A DNA stretch of 64,000 nucleotides from positions 1,815,380 to 1,879,379 of the forward strand of contig CM055760.1 in NCBI GenBank assembly GCA_029465975.1, given 5' to 3'. Shown piece by piece: positions 35,478-47,239 of this stretch. Position numbers and translations under genes: made by a program. Positions within the stretch are counted from its first letter, which is position 1. Each line of letters opens with the position of its first letter. The notes under the pieces are model-generated. The model had not been told where the DNA came from, did not search any database, and saw nothing but the letters and a program-made list of their open reading frames with translations. This DNA comes from Dallia pectoralis. Taxonomy: Eukaryota; Chordata; Actinopteri; Esociformes; Umbridae.

Positions 35478-36443
35478 TGTACCAGTAGGGATGGGAATCG
35501 AGAACCGGTTCTTCTTTAGAACCGGTTCCCAGTGAATCGATTCCTTGGAACCGTTAGTGTACCTGCTTAACGATTCCGCTTAACGGTTCGGCTCGTTGCA
35601 AATGTGTCATCATGACCGTCACACACGCGCTGCGCATTTTGGTTACGCAGAAGCGATCTAAAGTGTGGTCATATTTCACTCGAAAAGACGCCAATGCAGT
35701 CATTTGCAACAGTTGTAAAAGTTTAATTTCGGCAATGGGGGGGAACTACCTCCAATATGCAGAAGCATTTGGCCACACAGCACGCAATCCGTTTGCAGGA
35801 CTGTCGCGTGTTTGATACTACTCAGCGACACAACAACAAGTGAGTCAAGCAGCAGCGGAGCTAATGAGACGGCATCTGCTATAAATGCCAAAGGTAACTT
35901 GTCTATTTAGTTAATGTGAGCGCCATTTCATTGTGTAAACTTTTACTATACGGATAATAATCTCTATTGTCAATCATTTGCCCAAGTTGATAGTTGTGGT
36001 CTTTACAGAAGACTTCTTTCTATTTTGTATGTCAGTTGAGTTGAATTTAGTTTCAGGTTGAATATTCCCAAAGGAACAAGCTCTTCCTTGACTGTTTACC
36101 GTCTGTGTTTTTTGTTTTTATGGCACTTAAATGGCAGTTTTATTTATTTTTTTGGCTGGACCAATGAATGTGAAAAAATCTATAGGTCCCTGGACTTTAC
36201 TTTGTAGCTCACCTACTTTTAGGTTTGTTCTGAGGTTGCTACACATAATTTGTGTATACTCTGAGTATGTGCGGTGTTCTTATCAGATATTAAAGCAAGT
36301 TAATACAAACAAACAAATTTGTAATTATTTCCTCACCCAATGAGAATCGATAAGAGAATCGATAAGGAATCGGATCGATAAGCAATATCGATAATGGAAT
36401 CGGAATCGTTAAATTCTTATCAATTCCCATCCCTATGTACCAG
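35478..36443. mobile_element. hAT transposon, 950 bp, with perfect 8-bp duplication TGTACCAG
   Basis: The element is 35486-36435. The left end TAGGGATGGGAATCGAGAAC and the right end atcaattcccatcccta are inverted repeats. The 8-bp duplication TGTACCAG at 35478-35485 and 36436-36443 is diagnostic of hAT insertion. Subterminal regions are packed with gaatcgat and gaaccggtt motifs, likely transposase-binding sites. Only a BED zinc-finger remnant is coded, so the copy is an internally deleted, non-autonomous derivative. Confidence 0.92.
35612..35815 (+). pseudogene. BED-type zinc-finger fragment of a hAT transposase
   Basis: The frame gives KRSKVWSYFTRKDANAVICN SCKSLISAMGGNYLQ, the BED finger signature (W.yF, then C-N-x-C). 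The His part (LQ.H...H) is lost by a small frame change: caatatgcagaagcatttgg reads correctly one frame over. The DDE/RNase H and dimerisation domains are absent, so no transposase can be made. It lies inside the 950-bp hAT element. Confidence 0.8.
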
Positions 36444-38894
36444 CCTCCTTTTTAATCACACACACACCTCGCCTGCTATGCGACATATCCGGCGCGACAA
36501 AAGTAAAGTAAAAGTGGAACACTAAATTCAATGTAAGGCATCGATCAAAGGAAACAACCTTGTAGAAAACTAGGAATCACACAATAAAATATATATACTG
36601 AAATAAATTATTGAAAGTTGTGAATGTGTTGAAAAAAAACCTGCATCAGAAAGAAATTCTGCTGCATTAGAAGCGTTGGTGCCTGTGTTTGATCATGTGA
36701 ACAGTAACCAAGGGGAACACCTCTGTAAATCTGTACCCGACCAAAAGCAATAACCAGAATCTCTCAATGGTGGCCAACATGGATGCTCCGTTCACCTCTC
36801 CAATATGTTTAGGTGGAGAGAGGAAACAAAGTCTTGTTTAAACTATACATGCGAACAGACACATATCACCTTTCAAGTCACAGTCCAAAGATCAACATGA
36901 ATAATCAAAGTAAAGTGAAAACAATAAAAAAGAAATGATGTTCTTTACAAAATGTTGATGTTGTGTAATATGAGTTGGTGTTCTCTACTTCCTTTTTCAA
37001 ATTATTACAACAGTAAGTTAACGGCCCAGTGGAGCGGGGCAGTGTGACTATGTTGACGATGTTGGTGTTGGTTACAGTCACCATCACATACCGGTAATGG
37101 ATCTGTGTGTGTCCACGACTCCTGACAACCTCTTTACTTTAGCCTGAACGTGTCTCTCTGTACCTACGGGCTCTGTGCTGCTAGCTGTATCTATTTTGGT
37201 CGTGTGAGCAAGATACCCTGCAAACTTTTTTCTTCACATCAATTTGTACATTTATTTATTTATTTATTTCCGTCTTCAGCGACATCCACACAGGCATGGT
37301 GGACGGGTTAGTTCAGGTTCTACTCTGTTAGCTCCTGTATCCTACGGCTATTCGGTTTCTCCCAGCTTGTGAAGACAGACAAGGAGGGTATAGGTCCATA
37401 CATTATTGTCATGTAAAATTGAAATATGAATAGCTATTCTAAGGGTTATTTCAATCAATGCTTAAAAAATGGAAAGTTAATACTAACAATCAGTTATTTC
37501 AGCACAAAAGAGAAAATGTCCATGGATGAAAAAACAGTATTATCTGCAAATACAAATGTAAGAACTCGTATTCGATGATCAACTTTCAATTAGCTTACCT
37601 AAATAAAAATGATGTGGATCGCAGTAGCATATGTGAAAGACAGATATTTTTTTTTTATCAAACTAAGTCCTTTGCATTGGTTTTTGTTTACAATAACAGT
37701 TTTCAAATACAAAAAAAAGTCCATGGTTTTCTTGAAATAATTAGGTCTACTATATATTATCATAGGTGTATTAATCAAAACAACCTACACAAAAAGATAC
37801 ATGAAGAAAATTCATAAATATAGCGATGCTTTTAAATCAGAGAAGATTTTTCAATTACCAATTGCAGTTACTCAAAAATCTAAATTATATCCAAATGTTT
37901 GAAATAAACACCAGCCTAACCATGCACAGCTGATCAAACAAAACGTTAATAATATAATGAATACTCAGGATGACAATGGTGTAGATTCACACTCAGTGCT
38001 CTGCAGGTGTTTAGTGTGCCAAATCAGAAGGCAGGAACTGTGGTTACAGACAGGCAATTTTCATACACAAATAAGCAAATGGGAAATGAAATAAACACAC
38101 AAACGGTTATTAGCTCTGCGTGTGTCTTTTTCCTGTACTTTACCCAAAGTTTGTGACAGATTGCTAAGCCAAGTGCCAAAATACCCAAGGAACTTATATA
38201 ACCCAACAGATTGCAAACTGACACCAGCTGTGCACAATCTAAACAAAACCACCCAACTGTAACTAGCCGTGTGCACCCCACTAAAAGCCCAGAGTGGGAA
38301 CAAAAGGTTCCCACTCGGGACACTTACAAATATTTTAAGGTCAACAAGTACACAGCTTTAGTGCTTGAGTAATTCTCTGTTTTAGGATGGTATTCGTATA
38401 CAAAGGCCTATAGAACAATGAAATTGCTTGCTGCCAAGAAGAAATGAAGCGAGGATGAAAATCAGGAGCTTCCACAAGACTAAACTCCTGCTGAGAAGCT
38501 GGGACTCTCCAATGATCAGGTTCACCTTTGATTGTCCAGCCTACTGCTTTTTATAAAAGCTCTTTGTGTCCATACATTTAAAATACCAGTATGATCAAAC
38601 AATAATTACCTGAAAGCTGATGCTGTGTGTAGACTTGCGATGAACAAAATCACCTTCCTTCTCACCCAGCGATACTATTAATGGAATATGGCAGTCATCT
38701 ATAGCACAGATTACTCTGGGGAATCCTATGAAAGCAGTATGCTGCAGGGCTTGACAGTGATTGTCAGTTCAGTTAGCATTAGCATTTTCAGGCCACAGTG
38801 GTCAGACAGACTAAACCATTTGTTATTCTATTTGAGCAGGTATTTTCTAATGATACACCAGCTCTGCATTTGGCTTTATACTGCACTGCACCCA

Positions 38895-40740
38895 TAAGAT
38901 AAAATTTGATTAGATTCAATTTTATTGTCATTGGACTGTACAAGTACAGTACAACGAAATGCAGTTTGCATACAACCAGATGTGCAAAAGAGCAGTGCAA
39001 AAAGATATGGAGTACAGTGTGAGGATGTGCAATTGACATGAATAAGTAAATGCAAGTGTTCAGTTGAACAATGTAGCACATTGCAAATGTGCAGAGGGCA
39101 CACCAGCGTAGAACATTTGTGGAGGTAGAACATCTGTGGAAGTAGTAAATGGATAGTACAAACTATAAACATTGTGCAAAAGGCAAATATAATAAATAAG
39201 CTAGCAGTGTGCAGGGCAAGAGGAAGCAAGAATACCGCAGGATGTATTGTGCAAATGACAGATCAAGTAAATAATTTAGCAGTGTGTAGGCAAGAGGTAG
39301 CAATGGGGGTACAACAGTACATGTGCAAATGACAGATAAAATACATAGGTAGCAGTGTGAGTAGCAGTAGGGAAGAAACTGTTCCTGAGCCTGCGGGTAA
39401 GTTGCGATCTGTAGCGGTAAAAGTGTACCAGGATGTTGGTAGATAGGTGTCCCTTCTTTAGCTTCCTTAAGAAGTACTGACGCTGTTGCGCATTTTTGAC
39501 CAGGGTTGTGGTGTTGAGGGACCAGGATGGGTCGGTGGAGATGTGGACACCCAGGAATTTGTAGCTGCCCACACGGTCCACCGTGGTCTCATCAATGAGA
39601 GCTGGGGTATGTATACAGTTATTTGTCTTGTAATCCACAATCACTTCTTTGGTTTTCTTGGCATTGATGGCCAGGTTGTTACACCAAGCCACTAGGTGGT
39701 TGATCTCCTCCCTGTAGGCTGCCTCGCGTTGTACCTGATCAGTGACACAGTGATACTGTGAGTCTGCAATCATCTGCAAACTTGACGATGGGATTAGGGC
39801 TGTGTAGAGGTACGCAGTCGTGGGTGAAGCGGGAGTACAAGAGTGGGCAAAGCACACAGCCTTGTGGGACACCGGTGTTTAGGGTCAGGGTGGAGGAGGT
39901 GAGGTTGTCCAACCTGACAGGGGTCTGTTGGTTAGGAAGTCAAGAGTCCAGTTGCAAAGAGAGGGGCTGATCCCAAGGTCTTGGAGTTTGGCAACCAGCC
40001 TAGACTGGATGATTGTTTTGAATGCTGAGGTGAAATCTATGAAAAGCATAGCTGTCTAGTTTTATCCAGGTGGGTCAGTGCAGAGTGGACAGTAGTGGAG
40101 ATGGCGTCCTCAGTAGACCTGTTAGGGCAATAGGCAAACTGATGTGGATCCAGAGTTGGAGGGAGGCAGGACTTAAGGTGAGCCAATACGGGTCTTTGGG
40201 GGTGAGCGCAACAGGTCGAAAGTCATTTAGGCATGACGCACTCAATGGCACAATGGTTGTGGTCTTGAAGCATGTGGGGACAACTAACAACTGACAGTGA
40301 CAGAATGAAAATCACCCCGCTGAGTGCAGAAGATACCTCCGCGATGGACAGACTGAAGGAGTCGACGTCTGGGGAGAGCTCCAATTGGGTCGGTAGTCAG
40401 TGATGGCTTGAAAGGCCATCACTGCCACATGCATTGAGGGAGTGGAAATGCTCTTCGATCCTCAAATTGTGGGCGTGTGGGGCCATCCTAATACCCCTTT
40501 TCAGGTTGGCCCTGGATGAGCTGTAGGCAGTGACTCCCGATGAGGTTAGTGTTGGTACACCACGCATCATTCACCAAGATACACAGTCCACCACCCCTGT
40601 TCTTACTGGAGTCGGCTGCCGTACGATCAGCGCAAAAGACACAGAGGTTTTCAAGGATGACCGCATTTTCCGGTATGTTGTTGTTAAGCCACATATCTGT
40701 AAAAATCATGACGTTGCAGTTCATAATCCTTTTCTGTGAA
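38895..40740 (-). mobile_element. LINE with endonuclease and RT remnants and full 3' tail
   Basis: Reading right to left: 40724-40488 encodes apurinic-type endonuclease sequence (IFTDMWLNNNIPENA, GGGLCILVNDAWCTNTN). 40290-40200 gives CLNDFRPVALTP. 40055-39955 gives FIDFTSAFKTI and LGISPSLCNWTLDF. 39865-39790 gives the NTGVPQGCVL and KFADD motifs in a shifted frame. 39700-39390 gives NLAINAKKTKEVIVDY, YKFLGVHISTDPSW and QQRQYFLRKLKKGHLSTNIL. The 3' tail at 38905-39010 (ttttattgtcattggactgt acaagtaca) is shared with 5101-5211. The middle of the ORF is deleted between endonuclease and RT, and there are several frameshifts, so it is inactive. It belongs to the CR1/L2/Rex1 group. Confidence 0.85.
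39180..39360. repeat. Short tandem duplication in the LINE 3' region
   Basis: The blocks agcagtgtgcagggcaagag ... gtgcaaatgacagatcaagt and agcagtgtgtaggcaagagg ... gtgcaaatgacagataaaat repeat with a period of about 75-80 bp inside the LINE's 3' untranslated region. Confidence 0.6.
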
Positions 40741-40749
40741 ATAATCCTC

Positions 40750-41005
40750 AGTCATATGTCGTCCAAGGAACCGTGAAAGGCACACTTGTCTATATAAGGC
40801 CACAGTTGACAGCGCATGTCAGAGCACAAACCAAGCCCAAGGAATTGTCTGTAGACCTCCAAAACAGGATTGTATCGAGGCACAGATCTGGGAAAGGGTG
40901 CACAAACATTTCTGCAGCATTGAAGGTCCACCGTGGCCTCCATAATCCATAAATGGAAGTTCAGAACCACCAGGACTCTTTCTAGAGTTGGTTGCCCAGC
41001 CAAAG
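40750..41005 (-). mobile_element. Unassigned dispersed repeat upstream of the LINE
   Basis: On the minus strand, ctcactttggctgggcaacc, then agagtcctggtggttctgaa, tggattatggaggccacggt and ttgtgcacccttt form a sequence I recognise as recurring in fish genomic DNA. It may be the upstream part of the same LINE or a separate element. I cannot name the family. Confidence 0.4.
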
Positions 41006-41029
41006 TGAGTAATTAGGGGAGAAGGGTTT

Positions 41030-41260
41030 ACGGCAAAAATTGGATGTGGTTTACCACAGTGTTATACGTTTTGTTACCAATGCCCCATACAATACTGACC
41101 ACTGGAACCTTTACGCATTAGTCAGCTGGCTGTCGTGAAAAAAGCAGCGCTTAACTTACTGGTACCAACTCATTTACAAGGCTTTGCTAAGCTAAGTCCT
41201 GCTGTACCTAAGTTTTCGAATCACCTGGAAAGCTACTGTCCTGGCTGTTTTTACTCCAAA
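41030..41260 (+). mobile_element. L2-like LINE 3' fragment, second copy
   Basis: The sequence attggatgtggtttaccaca, then gtgttatacgttttgttacc aatgccccataca and taacttactggtaccaactc a match 23870-24000 in the 22.7 kb LINE nearly base for base. It is truncated at both sides and joins the repeat at 40750-41005. Confidence 0.75.
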
Positions 41261-41869
41261 CCCTATGTATATTCAGCCTCAATCAGTAAATACATGTCTA
41301 ATTATTTTCAGGGTTCGAGACCTGAAAGACAATAAATAAATCTGCAAAATTTGGCCCATTGTATACAATATGTGTTTTTTATAATTGTGTGTGTGCACCT
41401 GGTACATCATCATGCAATAGCTCCGGATCTGAGAATTGCGCTAATTTCACAGCGCTAAATAATTTATTAGACTAATATTTAGTACCGGAATAGCTCCGAT
41501 ACAGGCCGAAAACGCATGATCGGATATTGCCCAAAAATAATAATAATCCGATACAATTCATTAGCCAGTTATGTAAATGCATTGAGCAATATTCCGTAAA
41601 GATAAGTGTGTCGCGAGACAAGCAACATGTTCCAGGTGAAAATAGTTCACTAGTACGTGAGTTTAGATTGTTAGGTTAAGCAAAGGGCATTCTAACAAAT
41701 GCGTTATTAATAGCATAGTTGTTTACAAAGGGGAAAAGATGGTATCGGATCTGTATCAGGCTAACTGTCATTTGGTTTTCTTGAACATACTTTTTTTTAC
41801 CTTTGCCATGCCCAATTTGCACAGTGGATCATTTACACCTGTACTGCTGTCATACCCGTTTACATTCTG

Positions 41870-42195
41870 AATTATTATATTACCATGGTAATTCAATCTG
41901 TGCACACTAATGACCTACCTGCTAGATACACTTGAACTTTTTACATTCTGAATGTAGACTCTCCTTTGTTTTTGTATTGTTGTTATTGTTGTATCAATGC
42001 TGCTCAACTGACCTCCTTATAACTCATCCTATATTATCTGTATATTGACTTTCTACCTGACCCTGTGTTGCCATGTAGAATCCCATTGCTTTTTGCACCC
42101 TTGTATTCTGTGTATTTATTATGTAACTGTATGTTGTCTTGCACATTTTTGCTTTATCTTGGCCAGTTCGGACATTAAAAAGTAAATCTAGCCTT
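41870..42195 (+). mobile_element. Diverged LINE 3'-tail repeat
   Basis: The sequence cctaactcatcctat-like, tctgtatattgactttctac, ttctgtgtatttattatgta actgtatgttgtcttgcaca and tttatcttggccagttcgg parallel 15095-15350 in intron 3. It has no coding sequence. Confidence 0.5.
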
Positions 42196-43569
42196 CCCTG
42201 TATAGACTTTTTTAAATTCTGTGACTGCAACATAATTGACAGAGAATTATTTTGCTTGCAGTTTCCGCTAGAGACATGTGATTATAGCTTGTGGATGTTT
42301 GTCACGACAAGTGAAGTGTCCATCAAGCGCCACTGATGCATTCTAAAATGATCAAACCCCACATCACTGAAGAACTGATACACTATGACAGGACAAGAGA
42401 CAACGTTTGGATATGCACAGACAAGCATCCTAACATCAAACAACATTTGGGCATCCTAACATCAAACAGCTTTTGATCAGCCGACCAGGCACATCTGATT
42501 TAGTACACCAAACGACCTGCATAGCCTCACATATCGCTAAAATAACCCTGCATACAGTTTTGATACAGTATGTTTCGATTCTGTACACATGATATGTTGC
42601 TTAATATTTAACATTTTGCCAAACTAGGGCTATATTGAAGATATTCCACACAGTAACTGTCATCTCATCACGGTTTTTAGCCAGTAAAACGCTGTTAGGG
42701 AATCCGTAATTGAAATCGTCGTCAATGTTATGATTAGCAAAGCTTAAGAATCCGGCAACTGTGCATTTCGGCTCCAAGGCGGGTTCGTGCGGTCCTCCGC
42801 GCAGTGTCATAGTCCATCCGGACCGTGTCAGAAACAGAGCGCTGTGAAGCGTGATCACATGACCGACAACTAAATTACCTAGTTTACCTGTCTGACGTTC
42901 ATAGCGTTTGGTTTTTGTATTTTTCTCTTCGATTTGTATGGTTCTACCATATGCCAGACGCCCAAATTGTAAATGATTGGTCTGGTTTAATTGTGTTTAG
43001 TGTTGTAATTTACAACTTTGTTGTACTGTGGCTTCAGTGTAAAACGTAAAACTTCAGTGTAAATGATATTGATAAAAGATTTGTAACTGTTGTCAAAAAT
43101 ACATTTATCTTCAATTATTTTGTAACTATATTTCACAAACATTGTCTGTGAGCAGGAGCAACACAGCCTGTGGGGAGTAAGTTCGGTGTTTAGGGAAAGC
43201 GAAAGCACAGAGTTGTGAGGAAAATTGGCACGCGGTTTAAAAAAAGACAAAACTAAATGTGACACAATAAACGTTTTAGCTCTATTATTTGTGTTTATAA
43301 ATGTCGTAGGGCGTAATTGAAATCGAAAATTAAATTAATTGCACAGCCTTAATGGCAGCACAGGAACATCAAGTGTTACTGGAAGGCTCAACTGATAGAT
43401 CAATGCATAGATCAATGCGCTTGTATTGCCAGCATTATGTGTTCGTTTTTCCAAAAAAGTGTATGCAAGCTTGCAGTGGTGTGTGAGTGAACATAGTCTG
43501 CTTAATGACATATTAAGTTATTGTTTCTATAAATATTGGAGAAGTCCTTACAGTTGCTACATGACACTT

Positions 43570-43840
43570 CCTGTCACGGCAGACTGCACAGCATTTCTCT
43601 CTCATTTGGAGCACGGACACCTGTTTTGTGGATTATTGCCCTCACCTGTTTCCCTAACCAATGTCCTTATTTAAGTTTATCTTTTCTTTATGTGTCTCAG
43701 TCTGTATTTGGTTTAAGCCATGTGAAACGTTATTCTGTAATGTTCTAGTTGTCTAGTGTTTGTTTTGTTATACTTCCAAGTGATTATGTTTCACTTCATC
43801 TACCACTACAATGACCCAATCTGCCACAACCCAGAAAAAC
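43570..43840 (+). mobile_element. Possible LTR-like segment
   Basis: A start like tgtcacggcagactgcac, a promoter-like ccttatttaag (43664) and the T/G-rich spacing resemble the four solo LTRs in this window. I could not find a matching CA end with a 5-bp duplication, so this is only a resemblance. Confidence 0.25.
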
Positions 43841-44319
43841 AGAGTGAGAGTACCAATAGCTAGACACAGATAGACCTAGAGAGAGAGAGAAAAAATAGAT
43901 ATCACAAAATGACTTACAAAACTGGCATTTAAATTTGAATCACAAACCCACTTCAAAACTAGGCATGTCAATTTGAAGTTTTTACTGCAGTTATAAATGT
44001 CTAATTGTGAAGTAAATCTTTAGTGGTGACAGTGAGAGACAGAGAGAAAGAGAAAATTTAGCATTGCTAATTATAGCAGCGGGAAGTACCAGCTGTAAAA
44101 TATAAACGGCAGGGAAATTATATTTAAAGGTTATCTCGGCTGTTTCACACGCTATGATTGAAAATGCCAGTTCAACCCTGAACCAACAACCGTGATATTT
44201 CTAAAAAGGCGTATTGATTAGAAAATTATTTAAATGAAGTACAATGGCCCTCCCCTCACCACAACATAACTTGCATAGTTAAAATATCATTCTAAAGACC
44301 CTAACAAGAACAGAAAGAA

Positions 44320-45440
44320 ATTATTTGATCCCCTGCTGATTTTGTACATTTGCCCACTGACAAAGACATGATCACTCCATAATTTTAATGGTATGTTTAT
44401 TTGAACAGTGAGAGACAGAATAACAATAAAGAAATCCAAAATAACACATTTCAAATAAGTTATAAATTGACTAGCATTTTACTTTACTTGACACCTTTGC
44501 AAAACATGACTTACTTGGTCACAAAGGTCGTTTCTGGTTTCACACATCTCAGGAGGGATTTCGTCCCACTTCTTTTAGCAGATCCTCTCCAAGTCATTAA
44601 GGTTTCGAGGCTGACGTTTCAGCTCCCTCCACAGATTTTCTATGGGATTAAGGTCTGGAGACTGGCACGGCCACTTCAGATACTTCATTTGCTTATTGGT
44701 GAGCCACTCCTTTGTTGCCTCGGCTGTGTGTTTTTGGGTCATTGTTATGCTGGAATACCCATCCACCACCCATGTTCAATGACCTGGGAGAATTAAGGAG
44801 ATTCTGACCCGAGATTTGACGTTACATGGCCCCATCCATCGTCCCTTGGATGCAGTGAAGTTGTCCTGTCCCCTTTGCAGAAAAACACCCCCAAAGCATA
44901 AGGTTTTCACCTCCATTTTTGACAGCGGGGGAGGTATTCTTGAGGTCATAAGCAGCATTCTTCCTCCTCCAAAGACTGCGAGTTGTGTTGATGCCAAATA
45001 GCTTGATTTTGGTCTCATCAGACCACAACACTTCCTTTTCATGTGCTTTTTTGAGCAGAGGGACCTTGCTGGGGCTGCAGGATTTCAGTCCTGCACGACA
45101 TAGTGTGTTCCTTATTGTTTTCTCGATGACTATGATCCCACTCTGACTATGGTCATTGACAAGATCCTCCCGTGTAGTTCTGGGCTGATTCCTCACCGTT
45201 CTCATGGTCATTGAACCTCTCCGAGGTGAGATCTTGCATGGAGCCCCAGACCGAAGGAGATTGACAGCTCTTTGGTCTTGGCCATGGTAGAGAGTTTGAA
45301 ATCTGATTGATTCAGTGCTTCTGTGGACAGGTGTCTTTTATACAGGTAACAAACTGAGATTAGCAGCACTCCCTTTAAAAGAGAGCTCCTAATCTCAGCA
45401 CGTTGCCTGTATAAAAGACACCTAGGAGCCAGGTGTTTGT
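44320..45440 (-). pseudogene. Tc1-like transposase gene, inactivated
   Basis: The minus-strand frame at 45211-44822 encodes the middle of a Tc1 transposase (SGIIVIEKTIRNTLCRAG, VLWSDETKIKLFG, LMLWGCFSAKGTGQL, IQGTMDGAM then a stop). The frame at 44769-44575 encodes the C-terminal core (EATKEWLTNKQMKYLKWPCQ, SPDLNPIENLWRELK). The first catalytic Asp (SDE) and the Glu (PIEN) remain. The second catalytic Asp codon reads AAC (Asn), and an extra base shifts the frame at the same DPK(H)T site. The left flank, 44320-44450 (ttatttgatcccctgctgat, actgacaaagacatgatca), is the usual 3' terminal region of this fish Tc1 family. The right terminus is truncated just past the hairpin at 45423. Confidence 0.88.
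45329..45423. repeat. 95-bp near-perfect inverted repeat (hairpin) in the Tc1 5' leader
   Basis: The arm aggtgtcttttatacaggta ac...ctgagattag.agcactccc is complemented by gagagctcctaatctcag...g ttgcctgtataaaagacacct, with the turn around tttaaaa at 45374-45380. The stem is about 45 bp. This foldback is a regular feature of the leader of this Tc1 family. Confidence 0.85.
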
Positions 45441-46057
45441 AGTTATGAAAATACCCTGTATAACAAGGTTTACTAAGTATATACAGAATATAACTGTAAG
45501 AAGAGTGGTCAAATTGAGCTGATTACAAAATATGTTTGTGAATAATACAAGTTTTAAATATAAAGAGATGTTTTTTTTTTTTTTTAAAAGCATTTTATTT
45601 AAAATATCTTAATTGAGTGGATATCTTCATAATCTGCTTATTGTTGGTAAAGGCACTTCTGGCAGCCAGAACAGCTGTAAATCATTTGAGATAAGATTCC
45701 CTTAGTATGAATTGTCTTCCTTGCTTTTGTCATTAATGCTCCTCAAGCTAATATGACTGTCGGTTCTGTTTTCTCAACAAGTGCTTAGATTGGACATCCC
45801 AGGATCTATCAACACGTCTGCAAAACAAAACAGCTTTGATCTCTCCAGTTATTTCTGCTATAAGAGAGTGGGAGAGAGCCTTGCATCTACCATGGGAAAG
45901 TACAGCTTTTGATAATTGGATTGAAATCCCCAGATCAGATTAGGACCCCCACACACAGCACTGAAGGACTTACAGCATTTCTCCTCACACCTAACTAGAG
46001 AACCAGAGTACGATTTGGGAGAGGGGATAAAAAGTGTAGAGAGAGGAAAGCTGGGTG

Positions 46058-46058
46058 T

Positions 46059-46098
<40 letters not shown>

Positions 46099-46162
46099 TG
46101 ATAGAGAGAGAGAGAGGGGGAGATTGAGAGAGAGAGAGGGGGAGATAGAGAGAGAGCGAGGG

Positions 46163-46198
<36 letters not shown>
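46058..46198. repeat. Compound GA/GGGA microsatellite
   Basis: Runs of gagaga are interrupted four times by aggggg blocks. This is a purine-only strand of about 140 bp that could form triplex-type structures. The Ser/Leu-rich minus-strand open frame across it is an artefact. Confidence 0.95.
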
Positions 46199-46199
<1 letters not shown>

Positions 46200-47239
46200 G
46201 AACATCTTTGATTGAGTTCTGTGTGTGCCTGTGACCTGTGAGTATGCTGAGAAGACAGTCTGTGAGGATTATATCTCTACGTGGATAAAGACAGAGGAGG
46301 GAGAAAGAGGAAGAGGGAAACAGGGATTTGACTGGCCTGGCATCAGATGACCCACTGGTTCAAAAGTCGTAAACAACAAACAAGACTGCCTCCTTGTACG
46401 GTAGTAGTATCCGTCTGCTTTTCTACATAAAGGACAAACCCAAAAGTTGAAGATTGGAATAGGGGGCTTATCCTGAAGGGTCAATACTGGGTCAACCCAT
46501 AAACTGCATCTCGTGGAGTAAATTTAAAAAACACTCATTACTTGCACATTTGTTATAACATCAACAAGTAAACTTGCTCATGACTGTTCACTGCTAGAAT
46601 GAATGCCTGAGAGGTGAAGATGAATGACCTAAACATTTTCATGGGAGTGCAATTAAAAACTTGACATGGTCAAGATAAAATGAATGCGTGTCAAAGTCTC
46701 CTTAAAACACAAAGCTGAATAAAAACTGAGATGTAAAATGGCAAAGGCCTTAATGCGTTGCTAATGGATCACTTGATGCTCGATGCTGGCTTTAATACTG
46801 CACTGTAACTATGTCTCCCATGCATATAGTTAGACTTCACTAATGACTAGCAATGAAGACCCAAATATATTTTCTCTCCCTCTATAACATAACATTTTAG
46901 CTGAAATTTTAGATGACGATGGCATGGTCAAACCTGCATGGTAAAAAACACCAATAGGAACTGTGTAATTATTATTGATAATACTATTAAAATGGTATAT
47001 ACAATATCATGTTAATGTATATATAGGAAATTTTTACACAGGATTGGCATGGAACAAAAGTAAACAAAAGTTAATGCAGAACATATTGTTAATATTTGAG
47101 CTCAAACACAATAGCTTCTCAAACACAAAACATTGTATTCAGTTGTCAATGTGTTTTCTGCAAAACATAAAAAAATACTGGCAACTGTAAGGAATATAAA
47201 AAAATAAAACCACATAAAGTGGTTTTTGTAATGAAATTC

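Larger units (their letters stand above)
35069..36504 (+). mobile_element. Solo LTR with AAAGT target duplication, interrupted by a hAT element
   Basis: The LTR runs from TGTGATAACTCC (35074) to GGCGCGACA (36499), flanked by AAAGT at 35069-35073 and 36500-36504. Without the nested hAT and its extra duplication it is about 468 bp. It carries a promoter-like ctcctatataggcc (about 35221) and attaaaccgc (about 35452). No internal retroelement region is present. The 5' third matches the fragments at 5002 and 20574. The nesting shows the LTR was already here before the hAT arrived. Confidence 0.85.

Noticed and set aside
41400..41780. Possible hAT terminus with repeated ggatc/gatacag and cggatattg motifs
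   Set aside because: Motifs such as tccgatacaggcc and tatcggatctgtatcagg recall hAT ends, but no inverted pair with an 8-bp duplication could be found.
45858..46205. 115-aa Ser/Leu-rich minus-strand frame
   Set aside because: It is a translation of the GA microsatellite.
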